From Panulirus ornatus (lineage: Eukaryota; Arthropoda; Malacostraca; Decapoda; Palinuridae), in contig NC_092241.1 of NCBI RefSeq assembly GCF_036320965.1, forward strand, positions 27,035,297 to 27,099,296: a stretch of 64,000 nucleotides of DNA. Direction: 5' to 3'. The notes below the pieces were generated by a model, which was not told where the DNA came from, did no database searches, and saw only the letters and a list, made by a program, of their open reading frames with translations. Positions 52,745 to 64,000 of the stretch are shown piece after piece (the stretch's first letter is position 1; every line of letters starts with the position of its first letter). Position numbers and translations under genes: made by a program.

Positions 52745-55499
52745 ACGACAAGATGCAATGAGTAATAGCCGTGAGCAAATGCTTGGCGAGCGTTGGCAAG
52801 AATCAGACATGTCAAGCTGTTTCCTGTTATTCTCTAACCTGGTTGTCAAAACTTCTCACCACAGTGAACAAAAAACACAGCCACCACTCACTCCTCTGCA
52901 CCTAACGATGCAATTCGTTATGAATTCTCTTATCAGTGAAGACCTGGGAAGTTGCAAAATGCTTGTCAATCCAGTAGAGCCTACGGACACAAAGCAATAA
53001 TGGAACGTGTTCTCTGTTATGCTCCTTTAGAAGGACCACTTGAGGACATATGTTCATTTAAATAGGACATTGGTACATACTGAACTGTTGCATTTGATCT
53101 GTGTTACATATGATTCAACCTAGTACTGAGTGCACAAGATCAGATAACCTCGAATCAGCTATGATATCATCATTACTTTTGTATTTGATTATTAGCTGGT
53201 AAAAGCAGCTTCTTGATCATAAATAGAATTATTGAGTTTGTTCAATAATTCTTTTGATATAAAGTTACATGGCTGAAGAAGAGACCCTTGGGCACTTCTT
53301 AGCAATTATTCAACACCTTGCTGACACCTCCTCATTTCCGACCAATCATTCGTCTTGAGATTTCACTAACATCCCATTATATTTGACCGAAACCTTCTTG
53401 TAAAATAGTAATTACGTATAACTCTCAGCATTAATGGTTCTTATATTGAAAAATCCTATGAAAAACCTACCCCTATTGACGAATAGCAGATCCTGGCCTA
53501 AAAAGTAACCAAACAGAAGAACCTTATTATTAGTGAGGAAAATCTATCCATTCACAATCTCTCTAGCCATGTGTCTTCGAGTCATCAGTACTATCCGCGA
53601 CGGATGCAATCGATAGGTCTTCACTTCTTACTCCCTCTCCACAGTAGCCGTAAACGCTGGGCAAGGCCTTCTGAAGGCGTCTCGCCCACCTCAGACCAAA
53701 ACAGTGCACAAAACACGTCGTTCTTCAGATAAAAGTGAAATGTTGGCCGTTCCCTGTCGGTGGTGAGGGAGCATCAAGCTAAGCAATGTTTTAATCAGGA
53801 AGTTGCCGGAGTGGGCACGATACACGGCCAGCGGGTGGTGAAGCACCCACTAGATAGCCCAATAATGGCCCCGCTGCCCTCTGGGGACCTGATGGGCCCA
53901 GGGGTAGAGCTATAATGATGGGTGGCGTCTCGCGAGGAGGTAGGAGTCTTGCAGCGATAACGAGCTGGGCTAGAGTCCTGGAACGAGAGATGGGCTGTAA
54001 ATGTTAAGCTCTTGTAATTACAGGCGAGCCTTACTAGGCAAGGTAGGTTCTCTTGTCAGAAAGAGTGTAAAAAGGGAGATGTCAAAGCGCATTAGAGTAA
54101 GACGCTTATCAACAGACGGGGCCTACTGATCCTTCTTCCTGTGTGCTATAAAGGTGGCCATATATCACCAAGGGGAAATCAATTACTATGAATCACCTGC
54201 AGTTTTACATGATAATGGATAGCTAGAGCGATGGAGCGTTCGTATAACAAGCAGAATACTCGAACAATATGAGCGAATCGCATAACAAATGGTGGTTATC
54301 ATAGTTCGAGTTTCACTCCGGCTACCTGTGTCCAAATGTTATAATAAAGGTTGACTGCAAAGTTTTAGTGATGTGGTCTATCCATTCAAGCCTTGCACAG
54401 GCAAATATAGACAAGAAATTAAAGGAAAGCACGAACACCGTCGAAGAATGGCATGTCATAATCAGTCCTCGATATGATGGTTCCTAACCTGGGATACAGG
54501 ACAATGTTTCTCCTCGACTCATAGTGAGGAGGAAGGTCTGACTTTCACACGACGTATCAAACAATGGCTAGGATCATTGTCGTACTGTGTCGAGTAACCC
54601 TATTCAGTATAAGGGTATTGCCAAGGCCGACCCCATGTATAAGATAGCGTGAGTCAAACTTTCTGATGAGGCAAAGCAAAGATATTCGACAGTAACTTTT
54701 CCCATGCCAGAGTTAGAAGCTGCGATAAATTCGTTGGGAAATGATAAAGATGGTGTTTTTACCTAATTAAGAGGCTCTTCAGGGTTTGCGGAAAGTTAGA
54801 CTTGTTTGCTTAGCTATATGGTCTTCGGATGCTCTTGATCTGAGTTGACAGGTGTAGGGAAACGATATAGATTATATGAGTGAAAGATGCCACATCACAG
54901 GCAAAGGCAGGTGGCAAGGTAGTGAGGGAACACGACAGTTTATGGAAGATAACCGAGGCTGGGGGATGAAGCATGAAGGAGAAAAAGCAAAATAGTGCAG
55001 CTTGAGGTCATTTTCCTGCTATAAGGCAGGTAGCGAAGAAGGAAGGTCAGGTCAAATAGAATTTACGAACCAAGGTCAGGTAGATGGGCTCCCTTGCACT
55101 CATTGCTGCACACACACACAGACACACACACACATGGCAACGACAATAAGTCAATCAAAATATTTTATGTTAATGCACGCAGTAAACATAAGCTTTCAAA
55201 GTTAGATATACCTATATTGAATGAAAGTTATTCTATATCTGGTAATCGTGATCTTAGTTAGATGTCAGAATCAGAGATTTCCTCGCCAAATCTCAGCTTC
55301 TAGTTTACTCTGTTTAAGAACAATATGTAGAACAAAGTAGGCAATGATGCCTTCCTCTTTGTCACAGGTCATCTTAATTCTGTACTGAAGAATGCTGTAG
55401 CTGTTGATTAGGTTGACTCTATTATGTGGAAGTTAAAGATAAATAAATTCTCCTGGCATCACCTCTCTTCAATCTTCCTTTCCATATACTGCGATATTG
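52744..55499. other. Unannotated region, no gene recognised
   Basis: 53640-54060 is a GC-richer island of unknown nature. Near 54700 one frame reads FPMPELEAAINSLGNDKDG, which looks like a LINE polyprotein fragment but is too short to call firmly. Confidence 0.45.
54695..54765 (+). mobile_element. Possible LINE fragment
   Basis: The reading PELEAAINSLGNDKDG resembles the segment before the DGI motif in Jockey-like LINEs. It is followed by stops. Confidence 0.3.

Positions 55500-55570
<71 letters not shown>
55500..55570 (+). repeat. (CT)n microsatellite
   Basis: 71-bp run. Confidence 0.98.
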
Positions 55571-55574
<4 letters not shown>

Positions 55575-56243
55575 TTTTCGGCATCATTCTCGAGAACTGT
55601 CTTTATGTGTCCCCACACTTAAGATTTAGTCACGAGGCACACAGTTGGCCAATGCTTTCCTCAGCTTCTGTTTACAGTTAATTCCACCAAATATAAGATA
55701 TTCGTAGCTTTTGATATGGGAGATGACAGGAATTGCCTTCAGTTGTTGATGTACTACAATATCATTCAAACAGGGCCTTTCTCAAAATCGTACTTTTGTG
55801 TTTTGTTTCGCACACACACACAAAATTATGGTAAGACTCTCTTTTTACCGTTTGTATATCGATAAGGTAATATTCAGCGAACTGTCCACATCCAACACCG
55901 CATACAGAAACGCACAGAAGTCTAATCGAGATGGTAGCTGATCACAACCTTTAAGTATTTAAACTAGTGTGATGATGATGCAGAGTGGGCAAAGATCTTT
56001 GAAAGATGCAAGGAGATAAGAAACACAGGACATAACATGAAACTGATAAGATACTTGTTAGAAAAGGAGTAAACAAGTACTCGTACAGCTCAAGGGTAAT
56101 GTGTGTATGGAATGAACTGGGCGAAAAAATTCTGAATATGGACAACATACAGATTTGAAAAGTTGCACGACTGTAGAGAAGGTTTAAGAAATGGGGCCCG
56201 AACAAATGAAAAAATCCTTCACCGTATAGTGCAGTAACTAATT
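55571..56243. other. Unannotated region, no gene recognised
   Basis: No supported features. Confidence 0.5.
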
Positions 56244-56261
56244 ACACACACACACACACAC

Positions 56262-56311
<50 letters not shown>
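56244..56311 (+). repeat. (AC)n microsatellite
   Basis: 68-bp run with one GC interruption. Confidence 0.97.
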
Positions 56312-56314
<3 letters not shown>

Positions 56315-58843
56315 CGAAGTAGATTCTCGAGGAACCTAGCCCACCCATAGATCCTAATAGTTACAACCTCGATAAGGAACTGTGGCTCTTGTTGCTTCCC
56401 CATCACTCACCATTAACCCAAATGCCTAGCACCTAAAAGGCCCTTAGTCACTGTCTGCTGGCCGCTGCCTCTCCTGAGTCCAGCTGACGTAAAGACCACA
56501 ACAGCTGACGTTATACGACCGAGAGTTCGTAACTGATGGCGGATACAGATGGCCCCTGAAACCTTTTCTGCACCCGCTGTTCAAGGCGTCCCTACACATT
56601 AGACCATACGTAGCACCCATCTCGTCTGTGATGCCGTAATCCTTCGGCCAACAGGATGACGCAAGTGTTCTGATCCGCCGTCCATAATGTAGTGACAGCA
56701 GTCTCACTTCTAATATAGATCTAAGAAGGTTACGTCGTCTCATTGCCAGCAAGCTCAGCACGTGACATCTACCAATGTCTCCGCCACACAACACCCTCGA
56801 ACTTTCATTTACATCTTCCTAAAATGTATAGTCATAAACATCTCTACATTTTTTAAGTTTCCTTACAACGTCCTCTTCCCTAATGCTAGTTTACAGTGGG
56901 TTGAATCTTTACCATATTAGCAATTGTTCAACGTTTTTCGCAGTTATGCTTTTGCATAAGAAATCTTATAGACGACCATGATGTTACCAGCATGAGATAT
57001 TGACGAAGAAAGACGATAAATATAAATCTTGTGTCGTCATAACTCCCTCATCATTAGTTCTTTCTTTACGTTCGCCTTCGCCAAATTTCTTATGTTTATT
57101 CTACAATTCATTCCTGAACTTGTATCTGAGTTTTTACATCCGACTTGGGCATTTATTGCTATCCATCATCAATGTCTGGCAGTACCTGACAGTGGTGACC
57201 CTGTTGTTGTTCAAATACATGACCAATTAAGCGATGCACACAAAAAAATAACTAGTGCAAATATACTGCGGTCAGACAGCAAGTCAAATATATATATATA
57301 AACCCCAGCAAGTTAGTGGAGAATTATACCGGCCAAACTATTTTCACCCATAACATATCACTGCTCCATCGATTTCACTTTCATTGTCGACCACCATATA
57401 TAGATAATGCCGACTGACACTCGTTCAATGGTTTCAACAATCAGGTACGATTTGTTTCACGTGCTATGATCTGTTTCCCTGTCCTTCATGAGTCGTCTCC
57501 CAGTTTGATATCAATTCATACCAGTGTTATACTAACTATTACTCTACTCCCTATACTATCTGTATATATACTATCTGTGTATATTCCTGACATTCCTTTT
57601 ACTTCATTATTTCCTTTTCTACCAGTTTCTCTTGTTTACTCATAATGCACACTTCTTCATTCTTCAGCTTGCCTGATTTTTCTTAAGTTAGTCATATCCT
57701 CACAGTTAGCTCACATTTTCCTTGCTCTAGTTTTGCTTTAACACATCTCTATTATTTAGTCTTTTTCTCACCTCGTACCACAAATCCTCTCCACTCCCTC
57801 AGTGATCCCGTTAGGGTCCTCCTCCCACAATCAAGACCTCGCTTCCTACAATATTCCCATCTATTCTTTCTCAACTCTAACATCGGCTACAACCTTCATC
57901 ATTGCTCATCCTCTGTCCTCGCTGGCTCCATTTTCTTTTTCTTTTCTCTATCCAAATTGCAGCCACCTGATTCTGCATACAAATCAGAGCTGCCAAATGA
58001 CAATAATGGATCCATAAAGCAAGTCCACACGTGAGCTGGTTGACAGAAAACCACCACGATATATGGTGTTGGTTACCTCCGCCTTCCCTCCCTTGATCTT
58101 CCCCTCCCTCCATCCACACGGGTGATCCATGACCGTCTCAGCCCCACCGCTGTGGACCATGCATATCAAGGACGCTGCAGTTCATATGTATACAGCTGAC
58201 TAAACTCCACCTTGACTGCTCCATGCTGTGTTTACCCTCAAAGACCGAAAGAAATAAAAATGGATCACAAGGTTTTACCTTCAATCTATTGTTTTTAATG
58301 ACGTTATTCACAGCTTAGTGGACCATAGAAATGTTTTCCGAGTATGAGTATTTTTCTAAGACTGAAAATAACACCAGGAGAAAGAAAATCGCCCAACTGT
58401 TGTTGTCAAGGAACTAATGGTATACATAAATTACTGTATAGATACGTCATGTATTAGCTTCATAAGTTCCAAATCTTTTTCACTGCTTGCTCGAAGAATA
58501 ACAATAATCTGTCTGAGCATCACGTTAACAAGACGTCTTTTCTCAAAGGCATCAATTTCCCTCTTGCATCACCCACCATGTCAGTCCCAAGTGGAAGATG
58601 TAACGCCGCGTGACTTCTGTGCTATTTCCTTGCTATTTTGGAGGCAGTCTCTAATGGTGCTGCAAAAGAAACAGCTCGTAAGTACACTATTCCTATTCTT
58701 TTAGTAAGTCCTCTCACCCTATACAGCCTGATTACAAGGGGATTAATATTTTTTCCTCGTTTGTTTTACGAGCCAGTCACGCTTTTAAAAGGTACGTCAA
58801 GGATTTTCTTGAGAAGATTAGCTTCTAAAGTCGAGCGAGTCCA

Positions 58844-58844
<1 letters not shown>
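56312..58844. other. Unannotated region, no gene recognised
   Basis: A 116-codon minus-strand open frame (56444-56794) and pyrimidine-rich sequence at 57580-58160 show no recognisable protein motif. Confidence 0.45.

Positions 58845-58879
<35 letters not shown>
58845..58879 (+). repeat. (TA)n microsatellite
   Basis: 35-bp run immediately before a truncated family A element. Confidence 0.95.
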
Positions 58880-59749
<870 letters not shown>

Positions 59750-59750
<1 letters not shown>

Positions 59751-60465
59751 CAAGCCACACAAGATCCGACGACCAGACATTGCTCCCTGTGCACATGTCA
59801 CTTAATTCATTTATGATAATCTGATATAAAAGCCTAAACTTAATTTCAATCTTTTTTACCTTGCGGTCAATAAACTCTACAAAGAGTATTTTCCAATAAT
59901 CGTCCTTCCCAAAAACGGTAGATAAAACTTAAACCAGTACTAATCACTCTATAATGATGTCTATAACAGCATTACAAGACCCAGGATCGAATGCTGCTAT
60001 GATCTGAAAGCTTTTTAAAGGCATGATACAGTACACAAGGGGTCGAGCGATTATATTTAGTTCAAACGCTATCAAAGACATCAGTGAAGTTAGATACAAA
60101 GATGCAGGTTACTCTGTCAGAGTATATCAAAAAAGGTTTATGATTATTTTATTAAAAACACCTTTTAAACCACTCTCTCGCACCCAGCAAGCAGAATTAT
60201 TGCATCCTACGCTAATACGATACTCGAAATTGGAATTAAAGTAAACTCGAACTGAACCGGGTATATCTTGAAATTGGATTCTGATTTACCGCTGAGGGTG
60301 TTTGGTTCTTAAGCATTCGTGAAATATAAATCGTCTCACAAGTCAAATAGCATAATATTTTAAATCTATAGCCGGCATATCGTATCGCAATACTACGCTT
60401 CGTTCTTAAAAACACAAACACTATACTGAAGGTATAGTAGTCCCATCGATATGGTGTGGATGCGA
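59750..60465. other. Unannotated region, no gene recognised
   Basis: AT-rich sequence with no supported feature. Confidence 0.5.
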
Positions 60466-60640
60466 GGCATGAGTTATAGATGAGAATGTGCCGAGGAGGG
60501 TGGATATGTTGGAAATTAACTGTTTTAGGACATTATGTGATGGGAGGTAATAGATGGTAAAAGAGAAGTATGGTAATATGAAGAATGTGGTTGAGAGAGC
60601 TGAAGAGGGTGTGCTGAAATGGTTAGACAACAACCTCTGC
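60466..60640 (+). mobile_element. RTE-like LINE C-terminal fragment (plus strand)
   Basis: Reads VPRRVDMLEINCFRTLCDGR, two stops, then KEKYGNMKNVVERAEEGVLK followed by W. These are segments expected downstream of the reverse-transcriptase core in the same LINE family. It meets the minus-strand fragment tail-to-tail near 60640. Confidence 0.6.
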
Positions 60641-61375
60641 AGTTTCTCACTCAAATCTGCTACCAGTGCTGTACCATCAGCTAACAACAACTGACCCACT
60701 TCCTAAGCCCTCTTTTCCCCTACAGACTGCATACTTGCCCCTTTCTCCAAGACTCTCGCATTTACTTACCTCACCACCCCATCTATAAACAAATAAAACA
60801 ACCATGGTGACATAACACAACTTTGCCGCAGACCAACCTTCACTTAAAACAGTTCACTCTCCTCTCTTCCTGCTCGTGCACACGCCTTACAGCTTTTATA
60901 AAAGCATTTTACTGCTTCCAGCAGATTTCCTTCCACGCTGTACATTCTTAAGGTCTTCCACGAGGAACCTTTACCATCCCTACCATATGCCTTCTCCACA
61001 TCCATAAATGCCACATACAAATCCATCCGTTTCTCTAGGTATTTCTCACACAATTTTCAAAAAAACATCTGATCCACATTATTTCTAATATTCTAAACCG
61101 CACTGATGCTCTGTCTATTTCTTCAATCTGTCCGTCACCACCATTCCACACAACCAATCCGGTACACTCAACAATCTCATACCTCTGTAATTTGAACATT
61201 CACCTTTATTCCTCTTGCCTTTATACAATGGCACTATACATGCATTCCGCCAATCCTCAGGCACTTCACCATGATCTGTACACATACTGAATATCCTTAC
61301 CAATCAATCAACAACACAGTCACTCCCTTTCTTAATATATTCGACAGCAACACCATCCACTCCAATGCAAGTCAA
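60640..61375 (-). mobile_element. Degraded RTE-like LINE reverse-transcriptase fragment (minus strand)
   Basis: Read on the minus strand from 61375: GVDGVAVEYIKKGSDCVVD, then HGEVPEDWRNACIVPLYKGK and SNYRG (61270-61180), then RMDLYVAFMDVEKAYGRDG (around 61025-60970, RT motif A region), then LADGTALVADLSEKLQRL (around 60690-60640), where the usual Y/FADD catalytic motif has become LADG. Frameshifts and stops are present, so it is inactive. Its N-terminal part closely matches the intact frame at 63388. Confidence 0.85.
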
Positions 61376-62427
61376 AATGTATGAAATATCATTAGCTATT
61401 CTCTAAAAACTGCGATCCTTAACTGGTTTTATATCTTCAGTTAACAAGATTAATCCTTACATTTTGTTGATTCATAGTTTGAAAATAGTTACTTGTCAAC
61501 ATCAGTATATATACTTTCAATAAACTAGTCGCTTTTTAGTGTATTTGATACAGATGGCATCTTGTAAGCCTCAGATGTTATCCAAGAAAAACACGCTCAT
61601 ACATTTATAAAACAACACCTTGCTGATCCAAAGCGTGATAGAATGTTTTCCTCTTAACTTTCTCATGCATACGTTACATTAATCACTAGCTGTCAGATGA
61701 GCCGAGTGCGAAAACATAGATTCTAACTCAAAGAATCAAAATCTTATTACAGATTTGTATTGCACTTCATCATGATTCGAATCTATCTTACACGTCTGGA
61801 GGACCTCAAACAAACCTCTAATCACCCAAAGAAATCAGATCATCCCTGGGTTTTGTCAGCAACAGAGGGGCGAGCCAATTTCCAATGTGGCAGATAAAAC
61901 GCAAGAAAGTGTCGGAACAGAGACACAGGGTAAATAGGATCTCCATCGTTAAAACTATAAATGTGAAAGTTAAATGTTATTACTGTGAAAGTCTACAACA
62001 TGCTAGTGACTCTTTACCAAATGTCATTGTAAAGTTACCTGGACATTTAGGATTATATCCCGTTGTTCATCGCTTCCTTAATAAACCGAACATATCGAAG
62101 ATAAAACCGAAGATCCATATAAACACTCGTTGAGCATATTAGCATAGTAAGCCGATTCCACAAGAACAGAACGAGAATAAGAGCAAATATTTTTAGCTAG
62201 ATGCATAATCTATTTTACCTCTGTGTCGTAAGAGAGAGGTTTACAAACAATCCCGAGAGGAACAGGCTATAAAGGCAGGAATCTCACGCTCGGTGAGTGG
62301 TCTCCCAGTTGGGAGTTTTGTTAGATTGGATTGGATTGGCTTTTAAGGCAAATACTGAAGCATGTAAGGCTATTCAGCGCTCTTAATAAAAATCAAAACA
62401 TTCTTACTTAAAAATTCATTTTGATGA

Positions 62428-62429
<2 letters not shown>
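61376..62429. other. Unannotated region, no gene recognised
   Basis: No supported features. Confidence 0.5.

Positions 62430-62503
<74 letters not shown>
62430..62503 (+). repeat. (TA)n microsatellite
   Basis: 74-bp run immediately upstream of a family A element. Confidence 0.97.
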
Positions 62504-62889
<386 letters not shown>

Positions 62890-62927
62890 GTTTCCCATTT
62901 TAGAAAGTTAATACAAGGAGGGGAGGA

Positions 62928-63022
62928 TTTCCGGCCCCCCGCTCCCGTCCCCTCTAGTCGCTTTCTACGACACGCGAGGAATACGTGGGAAGTATTCTTT
63001 CACCCCTATCCCCAGGGATAAT
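62928..63022 (-). mobile_element. Family A short element, 5' part, inverted
   Basis: The reverse complement reads tatccctggggatagggg, then cacgtattcctcgcgtgtcg and tagaaagcgact, matching 62504-62600. Only the 5' portion is present. Confidence 0.88.
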
Positions 63023-63069
63023 ATACATATATATATACATATACACACACACACACATACACACACATA

Positions 63070-63101
<32 letters not shown>

Positions 63102-63119
63102 TACATATATATACATATG
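63022..63119 (+). repeat. Mixed (AC)n/(TATA)n microsatellite
   Basis: ATAC/TATA flanks around several AC runs. Confidence 0.93.
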
Positions 63120-63387
63120 AAAAATGTAAGAAACAATTTAGAAAGCAAACTTTTAGCTTGAAATGAATGAAAAAAATGAATGTCACATAATGGTTCAACC
63201 TCTGGCTATGGAAAAGGAAATGTACAATTTATTCACACAAACGTCAATAGCAGTTCTCATCAATTTCACCACTGTATCAATAAGCTTCAATGTCTAAGCT
63301 ACATTTTTCTCCAACTTCACTATTTTCTTGTCAAAAACACCATGCATGAAAACTATCACTCCATTAACACAACTATAAACATTTACT
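63120..63387. other. No gene recognised; 5' flank of the terminal LINE
   Basis: AT-rich sequence before the LINE reading frame; the element boundary is not clear. Confidence 0.4.
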
Positions 63388-64000
63388 TCTGGAAGGAGGT
63401 AAATAAAGTGCGTAAGACAAGGGAGCAAATGGGAACTTCAGTGAAGGGCGTAAATGGGGAGGTGATAACAAGTAGCGGTGATGTGAGAAGGAGATGGAAT
63501 GAGTATTTTGAAGGTTTGTTGAATGTGTCTGATGACAGAGTGGCAGATATAGGGTGTTTTGGTCGAGGTGGTGTGCAAAGTGAGAGGGTTAGGGAAAATG
63601 ATTTGGTAAACAGAGAAGAGGTAGTAAAAGCTTTGCGGAAGATGAAAGCCGGCAAGGCAGCAGGTTTGGATGGTATTGCAGTGGAATTTATTAAAAAAGG
63701 GGGTGACTGTATTGTTGACTGGTTGGAAAGGTTATTTAATGTATGTATGACTCATGGTGAGGTGCCTGAGGATTGGCGGAATGCGTGCATAGTGCCATTG
63801 TACAAAGGCAAAGGGGATAAGAGTGAGTGCTCAAATTACAGAGGTATAAGTTTGTTGAGTATTCCTGGTAAATTATATGGGAGGGTATTGATTGAGAGGG
63901 TGAAGGCATGTACAGAGCATCAGATTGGGGAAGAGCAGTGCGGTTTCAGAAGTGGTAGAGGATGTGTGGATCAGGTGTTTGCTTTGAAGAATGTATGTGA
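63388..64000 (+). mobile_element. RTE-like LINE reverse transcriptase, open reading frame running off the window
   Basis: An uninterrupted frame of about 204 codons, open to the window edge. Landmarks in order: FWKEVNKVRKTREQMG, RRRWNEYFEGLLN (near 63490), MKAGKAAGLDGIAVEFIKKG (63640-63700), EVPEDWRNACIVPLYKGKGD (63760-63820), SNYRGISLLS (63834-63863) and IGEEQCGFRSGRGCVDQVF (63925-63985). These are the N-terminal reverse-transcriptase motifs of RTE-type LINEs; the catalytic FADD lies beyond the window. The lack of any stop or frameshift contrasts with the other LINE remnants here and suggests a young copy. Confidence 0.88.

Noticed and set aside
56444..56794. 116-codon minus-strand open frame
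   Set aside because: No recognisable motif, no splice or promoter context, and length compatible with chance.
60466..61375. Twin-priming inversion of a single LINE insertion
   Set aside because: Twin priming predicts that the 5' ends of the two segments meet; here the 3' ends meet, so another rearrangement is more likely.

Overview
This is eukaryotic, intron-rich, repeat-laden nuclear DNA, most likely from an arthropod and probably a decapod crustacean. That assignment is an inference. It rests on very dense and long dinucleotide microsatellites, recurrent short elements ending in (TA)n, degenerate RTE-like, CR1-like and Jockey-like LINE fragments, tRNA-derived SINE-like elements, and one invertebrate-type Pax gene. 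No operon, phage, CRISPR or organellar feature is present.

The only gene I can support is a Pax2/5/8 (shaven/sparkling-type) transcription factor gene on the + strand. Ten consecutive coding exons run from 21260 to the stop at 33443. The exons (166, 198, 218, 86, 107, 146, 108, 384, 108 and 197 nt) have GT-AG borders and compatible phases. Together with one base from an unseen upstream exon they give an uninterrupted 572-residue frame: a complete paired domain, the octapeptide YSINGILG, a KRKR basic cluster, a possible remnant of a homeodomain start, and a long Ser/Thr/Pro/Tyr-rich C-terminal region. The true start exon was not identified. An in-frame ATG lies directly upstream of the first visible exon and could be an alternative start.

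Layout: 1-21.2 kb has no recognisable gene, and holds microsatellites, several degenerate tandem repeats (6.8-8.8, 10.55-10.95, 11.83-12.26 and 13.4 kb), an (AAT)n-like tract and decayed interspersed repeats. The Pax gene occupies 21.2-33.4 kb. Its introns carry (AG)n and (TA)n tracts, a 28-bp E-box minisatellite touching the exon 4 acceptor, an imperfect intronic hairpin, a head-to-head pair of tRNA-like SINEs and three LINE fragments. A 3' UTR may extend to an AATAAA at 35497. From 35.5 to 64 kb I see no convincing gene. That part holds a degraded CR1-like LINE (38.6-39.8 kb), more tRNA-like SINEs (44 kb), a perfect 25-bp satellite (47.45-47.73 kb), a repeat ending in a 23-bp hairpin (49 kb), a rearranged RTE-like LINE (60.5-61.4 kb), a 520-bp inverted-repeat structure (62.5-63.0 kb) and an open RTE-like reverse transcriptase frame running off the right edge (63.39-64.0 kb).

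Biologically, the window looks like a developmental regulator locus with large, transposon-rich non-coding flanks. Regulatory elements of the Pax gene may lie in those flanks but cannot be recognised by eye. All family assignments come from motif recognition, not database searches.
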